From NCBI RefSeq assembly GCF_038007305.1, contig NZ_JBBOWV010000001.1:563501-627500 (forward strand): a stretch of 64,000 bases of DNA. The letters run 5' to 3'. Of this stretch, positions 60,623-64,000 are shown one piece after another. The notes under the pieces were generated by a model. The model did not search any database. It worked only from the letters and a program-made list of their open reading frames with translations, and was not told the DNA's origin. Made by a program: the position numbers and the translations under genes. Position 1 is the stretch's first letter, and every line of letters starts with the position of its first letter. The DNA is from Solibacillus sp. FSL W7-1436. GTDB taxonomy: Bacteria > Bacillota > Bacilli > Bacillales_A > Planococcaceae.

Positions 60623-61734
60623 ATTTGATCGCTTCTTTCTAAATGCTGTAACGCGCCAAGTAATGCCCGCTTTATTATTTCTACTCCTGTCTCAAGCTGA
60701 TCTTGGTTGAAGGTCATTTGCGGATGATGTAACCCCGGTGTGACGCCACAGCCTAAGCCGAGCATCGTCGTTTTTAAATGCGGCTTCGTATACGCATAAA
60801 AATGAAAATCCTCGCCTCCCGGTGTCACGATATCCGGTGCACAATACTCGATCCCAACCGTTTCAATAATCGCCTGTCGCATAATGGCTTTTGCTTCTTC
60901 ATCGACCTGTGCTGCCGCAATATGAGCGCCAATTGTTGTCGTAATGGCTGCTCCGTATAATGCACTGACAGCATCAATGGCCTTTTGTAAACCCCTTGTG
61001 AGCGCATCCATTGTGTCATTCGTTTGTGCGCGCACATCTAAACTAAATGTCGCGGTGCCTGGAATGATATTTGTTGATGCACCCCCTGCTTGAATCTGGG
61101 TCATTTTAATAGAGGCGCTTTCCTCAGGTTTGATCCATATACGTTTTAGCGCATCTACAAGTGCGGCGGCAACTTCAATTGCATTTATTCCCTGCTCTGG
61201 TCTTGCGCCATGTGCTTCGATACCAGTAATGGTGCCGTTAATGAGTTTTGCTGCCCCATGATAGATCGCTGGTGCATGATAACCTTCTGCAAGTTCCACA
61301 AGCGGGCGTACATGTGTGCCAAACAAAAACTGCAACGTATTGACTACGCCGCGTTCCGCAATCGCCTTCGCACCGGCTGCCTTTTCTTCTGCTGGTTGGA
61401 ATATAATCCGTACTGCACTCGATAGATGCATTTTTTGCAAGGCAAATGCCACTCCGAGTGCCATCGTCATATGTCCATCATGCCCACAGGAGTGATTGGC
61501 CTTGAAGATCCCATCTACTTCCTGCCACAGGGCGTCGATATCTGTGCGGAAACCAACTTTCGGGATACCTGGACCAATATCCACATACAAGCCAGTCATC
61601 CCCTCAAATAATATGGGTGTAAGCCCTGCTTGTGTGAGCTGCTCTGCAATAAATTGTGTCGTTTCTACCTCCTGCCAGCTCACTTCAGGATGATGATGTA
61701 AATGCTCAAATATTTGGTTTAAACTTTTCTCCAT
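60619..61734 (-). CDS. M20-family N-acyl-amino acid deacylase
   Basis: About 371 aa with GFRTDIDALWQEVDG, NHSCGHDGHMTMALGVA, FQPAEEKAAGAKAIAERGVV and TPGGEDFHFYAYTKP, i.e. an intact M20D metal site and dimerisation domain. Expected to remove the succinyl group from the N-succinyl-L-amino acid made by the racemase. The ATG at 61734 follows GGAGTTGAGC; the frame could extend five codons further. Confidence 0.85.
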   Translation of the reverse strand: MEKSLNQIFEHLHHHPEVSWQEVETTQFIAEQLTQAGLTPILFEGMTGLYVDIGPGIPKVGFRTDIDALWQEVDGIFKANHSCGHDGHMTMALGVAFALQKMHLSSAVRIIFQPAEEKAAGAKAIAERGVVNTLQFLFGTHVRPLVELAEGYHAPAIYHGAAKLINGTITGIEAHGARPEQGINAIEVAAALVDALKRIWIKPEESASIKMTQIQAGGASTNIIPGTATFSLDVRAQTNDTMDALTRGLQKAIDAVSALYGAAITTTIGAHIAAAQVDEEAKAIMRQAIIETVGIEYCAPDIVTPGGEDFHFYAYTKPHLKTTMLGLGCGVTPGLHHPQMTFNQDQLETGVEIIKRALLGALQHLERSDQI

Positions 61735-61739
61735 ACGGC

Positions 61740-62612
61740 TCAACTCCATCGATCTGCTAAAAAACTATTTTGAAAATCATCAAACTTTTTGCGTTGTTGC
61801 TCATAATACGCCGAATCATGCGACACCATGCCCACAACGAGTGTATTCATAAAAGCAATCAATGCCGGCATGATATCTATCGTTGAAAGCTCCGTTTGCT
61901 GCAATACAAATGTAGTATCTGCATGAGGGATAATCGGTGCCACGTTTGAATCCGTCATTGCCACCGTATAGGCCCCCTGCTCATGAAACATTTTCGCTAA
62001 TGCAATGGATTCCTTATAATAACGATGCAATGATATGACGATGACTAATGCGTCCTCATCCATTTCCTGTAATGTACGGATCAGCACACCTGTGTGTGGC
62101 TCAACGACTTGTACATTTGGACGTAAAATATTTAATGTGAATTCCAGCCAATGTCCTGCAAATTGTGAAGCACCCGCACCGATTAAATAAATCGTCGATG
62201 CTTGATGCATGCGTCTTGTGACATCTTGGAATTGGTCTGGGTCGATTTGCTGGGCAATATTGATGATTTGATTACTTACCTGTCCCATGACCTTTTCTGC
62301 AAGCTGCGGTTCATGAAATAATGCTTCCTTTGATGCCACATAATTGCCTAACGTACTATTCGTATTGTTTCCAAAAACGAACATCGTGACTTCCTTTTGG
62401 AGCTGTGCATAGCCCGTCAAGCCAATCGCGTAGCAAAATCGGATCACCGTTGTTTCACTTGTGCCTGCACTAAAACCTACTTCACTAGCCGAATGTACCC
62501 CAACATAAGTTGGATTTTTCAGGACAAATTGAGCTACTTTTTTCTGCGCTTTTGAAAGCTGATCAAAATGCGCCTCAATCCGTTCGGTAATCGTGCTTGT
62601 TTTAACACTCAA
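61740..62612 (-). CDS. RpiR/MurR-family regulator
   Basis: About 290 aa: an N-terminal HTH_6 domain (KAQKKVAQFVLKNPTYVGVH, SAGTSETTVIRFCYAIGLTG) and a C-terminal SIS sugar-isomerase-type domain (STIYLIGAGASQFAGHWLEF, ALVIVISLHRYYKESIALAK). A TTG start at 62612 lies ten bases after AAGGAG. The in-frame ATG at 62639 has no ribosome site and sits next to a 20-bp palindrome. It heads the deacylase-acyltransferase-racemase operon and probably controls it. Confidence 0.82.
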   Translation of the reverse strand: MSVKTSTITERIEAHFDQLSKAQKKVAQFVLKNPTYVGVHSASEVGFSAGTSETTVIRFCYAIGLTGYAQLQKEVTMFVFGNNTNSTLGNYVASKEALFHEPQLAEKVMGQVSNQIINIAQQIDPDQFQDVTRRMHQASTIYLIGAGASQFAGHWLEFTLNILRPNVQVVEPHTGVLIRTLQEMDEDALVIVISLHRYYKESIALAKMFHEQGAYTVAMTDSNVAPIIPHADTTFVLQQTELSTIDIMPALIAFMNTLVVGMVSHDSAYYEQQRKKFDDFQNSFLADRWS

Positions 62613-62641
62613 AAAAGAAGTCACTCCTTCATGATTCATTT

Positions 62642-62661
62642 TTTGAAGTTTAAACTTCAAA
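62642..62661. promoter_or_regulatory. Perfect 20-bp palindrome, candidate RpiR operator
   Basis: TTTGAAGTTTAAACTTCAAA is fully self-complementary and lies 30 bases upstream of the regulator's likely TTG start. RpiR-type proteins often bind such sites for autoregulation. Confidence 0.6.
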
Positions 62662-62721
62662 CGTTGAATAGTAATTTAACATACTCATTGGTAAAAGGCA
62701 ATAAGTTTTCTGAAAGTTCAT

Positions 62722-62743
62722 ACTAATTAATCTATTAATTAGT
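62722..62743. promoter_or_regulatory. Perfect inverted repeat between divergent genes
   Basis: ACTAATTAAT and ATTAATTAGT separated by CT, 60 bases beyond the other palindrome. A possible operator or an AT-rich promoter feature. Confidence 0.35.
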
Positions 62744-62858
62744 CAATTAAATGAAAATGCTTCAAGCTACTTCCTAAAAAAGCTGCCTTATCAAAATAAC
62801 GGTTTTTAGCGTTATGGGTATCAACAGGATGTTCATAGAATAAGAGAAAATTATTAAC

Positions 62859-62886
62859 TTGAGCATATAAAATAAAAGCATATAAT
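62859..62886 (+). promoter_or_regulatory. Sigma-A promoter of the DUF4153-like gene
   Basis: TTGAGC, a 16-base spacer, then TATAAT at 62881-62886, 24 bases before the ATG. Confidence 0.6.
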
Positions 62887-62910
62887 GAAGACATAAAGGG
62901 GGTATCTTTG

Positions 62911-64000
62911 ATGAGGTTTAATCGAATCTTTCAACAATTTGCAGGAATAACCGATGCAATCAAAGCATTTCCACTAGCTACTGTGCTCTTAGTCGTTTTA
63001 TTCATCGTGAATGTAGCAGAAATTAGCGGTACTGTGACAAACTATGATAAATGGTTGGCAGCACTTGTTGTTGCTGTATTCGCGGCATCTGTAGCAGACT
63101 TATTTGCCAAACGTGTCCTAACATACAGCATCGCAATCATTTTTACAGGTCTTTTCTTTTGGATCAGCAACTCCAATGATCTCATATTAGCGATCCAAAC
63201 AGGCATTGTGGTAAGTGCGCTCATGATGGGCTTTATATGGCTCGGCAAAGAAAATTTCAGTGCACGTTTTTTCCATATTTTCAAAAGCATACTCATCACA
63301 GCCTTCTTCTCCATCGTTATCTTTGTTGGATTAATGCTTGTTTATGCAGCGATCAATTATTTACTGTTTCCAGTTAGTTCACATATCATCGAGTATATAG
63401 CGGCTACTGTATTTGGATTGTTTACTCCATTATTCTTCCTGTCACTGACGCTGAAGGAAGAAGAGTCAGCCCATATTCTTGAGGTGTTGATTTCGTACGT
63501 CATTGTACCGCTGACAATGGTGTATGCTTTGATTTTAGTGATTTATATTGCCCTGCATTTCACCGACTGGTCGGAAAATCTGCTCGAGCCATTACTAGTA
63601 TTTTTCGTGACAACTGTGCTCGTCGTGTACTTTTTAAGCAACGTAATCGAAAATGGATTAACGAAATGGTTCCGTCTCATTTTCCCGAAAGTATTACTTG
63701 TCATTGTGCTTTATCAACTCGTTGTCTCCATCATGAAAATTGGTGAAGCCGGGATTACGCATGGCCGATATTTCGTTATTTTATTCGGTGTATTTGCCAT
63801 TACCATCGCAGTGATTCTTACATTCATGCCGAAAAAGCAATGGCTTGTTGCACCGATTTTTATCGGGTTTAGTTTACTTTCTGTCATCCCGCCTGTTGAT
63901 GCCTTTACGATTAGTAAACACAATCAGGAAACTCTGCTGCAGGAGCGGTTGCAATCGCTCGGTATGTATGATGGGGAAGTTCAACCAAATCCCGATATTT
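62911..64000 (+). CDS. DUF4153-like multi-pass membrane protein, 3' end cut
   Basis: At least 363 codons, open to the window edge. ATG 62911 follows AAAGGGGGTATCTTTG. The visible part has ten or more hydrophobic helices (FPLATVLLVVLFIVNVAEIS, AIIFTGLFFWISNSNDLILA, ILITAFFSIVIFVGLMLVYA) and the start of a soluble tail (NQETLLQERLQSLGMYDGEV). It fits the DUF4153 layout; function unknown. Confidence 0.7.
   Translation, partial: MRFNRIFQQFAGITDAIKAFPLATVLLVVLFIVNVAEISGTVTNYDKWLAALVVAVFAASVADLFAKRVLTYSIAIIFTGLFFWISNSNDLILAIQTGIVVSALMMGFIWLGKENFSARFFHIFKSILITAFFSIVIFVGLMLVYAAINYLLFPVSSHIIEYIAATVFGLFTPLFFLSLTLKEEESAHILEVLISYVIVPLTMVYALILVIYIALHFTDWSENLLEPLLVFFVTTVLVVYFLSNVIENGLTKWFRLIFPKVLLVIVLYQLVVSIMKIGEAGITHGRYFVILFGVFAITIAVILTFMPKKQWLVAPIFIGFSLLSVIPPVDAFTISKHNQETLLQERLQSLGMYDGEVQPNPDI

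Overview
The window looks like the chromosome of a low-GC, endospore-forming Bacillota, most likely Planococcaceae (Solibacillus/Lysinibacillus type). Supporting signs are strong AAGGAGG ribosome sites, an rsbQ-rsbP pair, a Spo0E-like phosphatase, a YrzI-like peptide, a ycsF-ycsG-ycsI/kipI-kipA/kipR locus and a Bce-type ABC/two-component set. No rRNA, tRNA or CRISPR was seen. All identifications come from reading the sequence; no database search was run.

Layout. 1-2.6 kb: LysR regulator (cut by the window edge) divergent from a GntP-type permease and a 3-hydroxybutyrate dehydrogenase. 2.8-6.7 kb: diguanylate cyclase divergent from rsbQ-rsbP. 6.8-8.6 kb: lipoprotein and an IS3-family element that has split a bidirectional terminator. 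8.6-12.9 kb: phospholipase-D-like protein, a 40-aa peptide and an arsR-arsB-arsC operon. 13.0-14.9 kb: class C group II intron. 14.9-24 kb: accessory island of small, mostly minus-strand genes (lipoproteins, Spo0E-like, HAD, GNAT, Nudix, secreted proteins) plus gene debris. Between 17.15 and 20.84 kb each gene is bracketed by recurring imperfect palindromes, giving a cassette-array layout. 23.5-24 kb: 30-aa leader peptide, mutually exclusive hairpins and a YrzI-like 50-aa protein. 25-26 kb: two broken M20 hydrolase genes joined head to head. 26.4-32.5 kb: DUF2062 protein, diguanylate cyclase, Bce-like regulator/kinase and ABC exporter. 32.8-34 kb: EamA transporter and a MITE-like element. 34.1-39.8 kb: 5-oxoprolinase locus (pxpA, pxpB, pxpC, ycsG, ycsI, IclR regulator). 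40-44.7 kb: membrane proteins, a polysaccharide deacetylase and an IS1182-type element. 44.7-50.9 kb: NRAMP-like carrier, PAS regulator, glutaminase and a variant ureohydrolase, divergent from an aminothiazoline-carboxylate-to-cysteine gene pair. 51.2-57.3 kb: overlapping operon of PHP phosphoesterase, TIM-barrel protein, SurE and an Fbp/Afu-type ABC importer. 57.5-62.7 kb: YkvI-like transporter, then N-succinylamino-acid racemase, GNAT acyltransferase, M20 deacylase and an RpiR regulator, which fits D-to-L amino acid conversion. 62.9 kb to the end: DUF4153-like membrane protein, cut by the edge.

The most interesting signal is the 17.15-20.84 kb array. Co-oriented unrelated accessory genes are separated by repeats that can fold as two paired boxes around an unpaired spacer, the architecture of integron attC sites, but without the canonical core sequence and with no integrase in view. 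A group II intron sits in what looks like another copy of the same repeat module. The second strongest is the leader-peptide/attenuator arrangement before the YrzI-like gene. Several metabolic clusters (5-oxoproline, aminothiazoline carboxylate, D-amino acids, organophosphates) suggest scavenging of unusual nitrogen, sulfur and phosphorus compounds.
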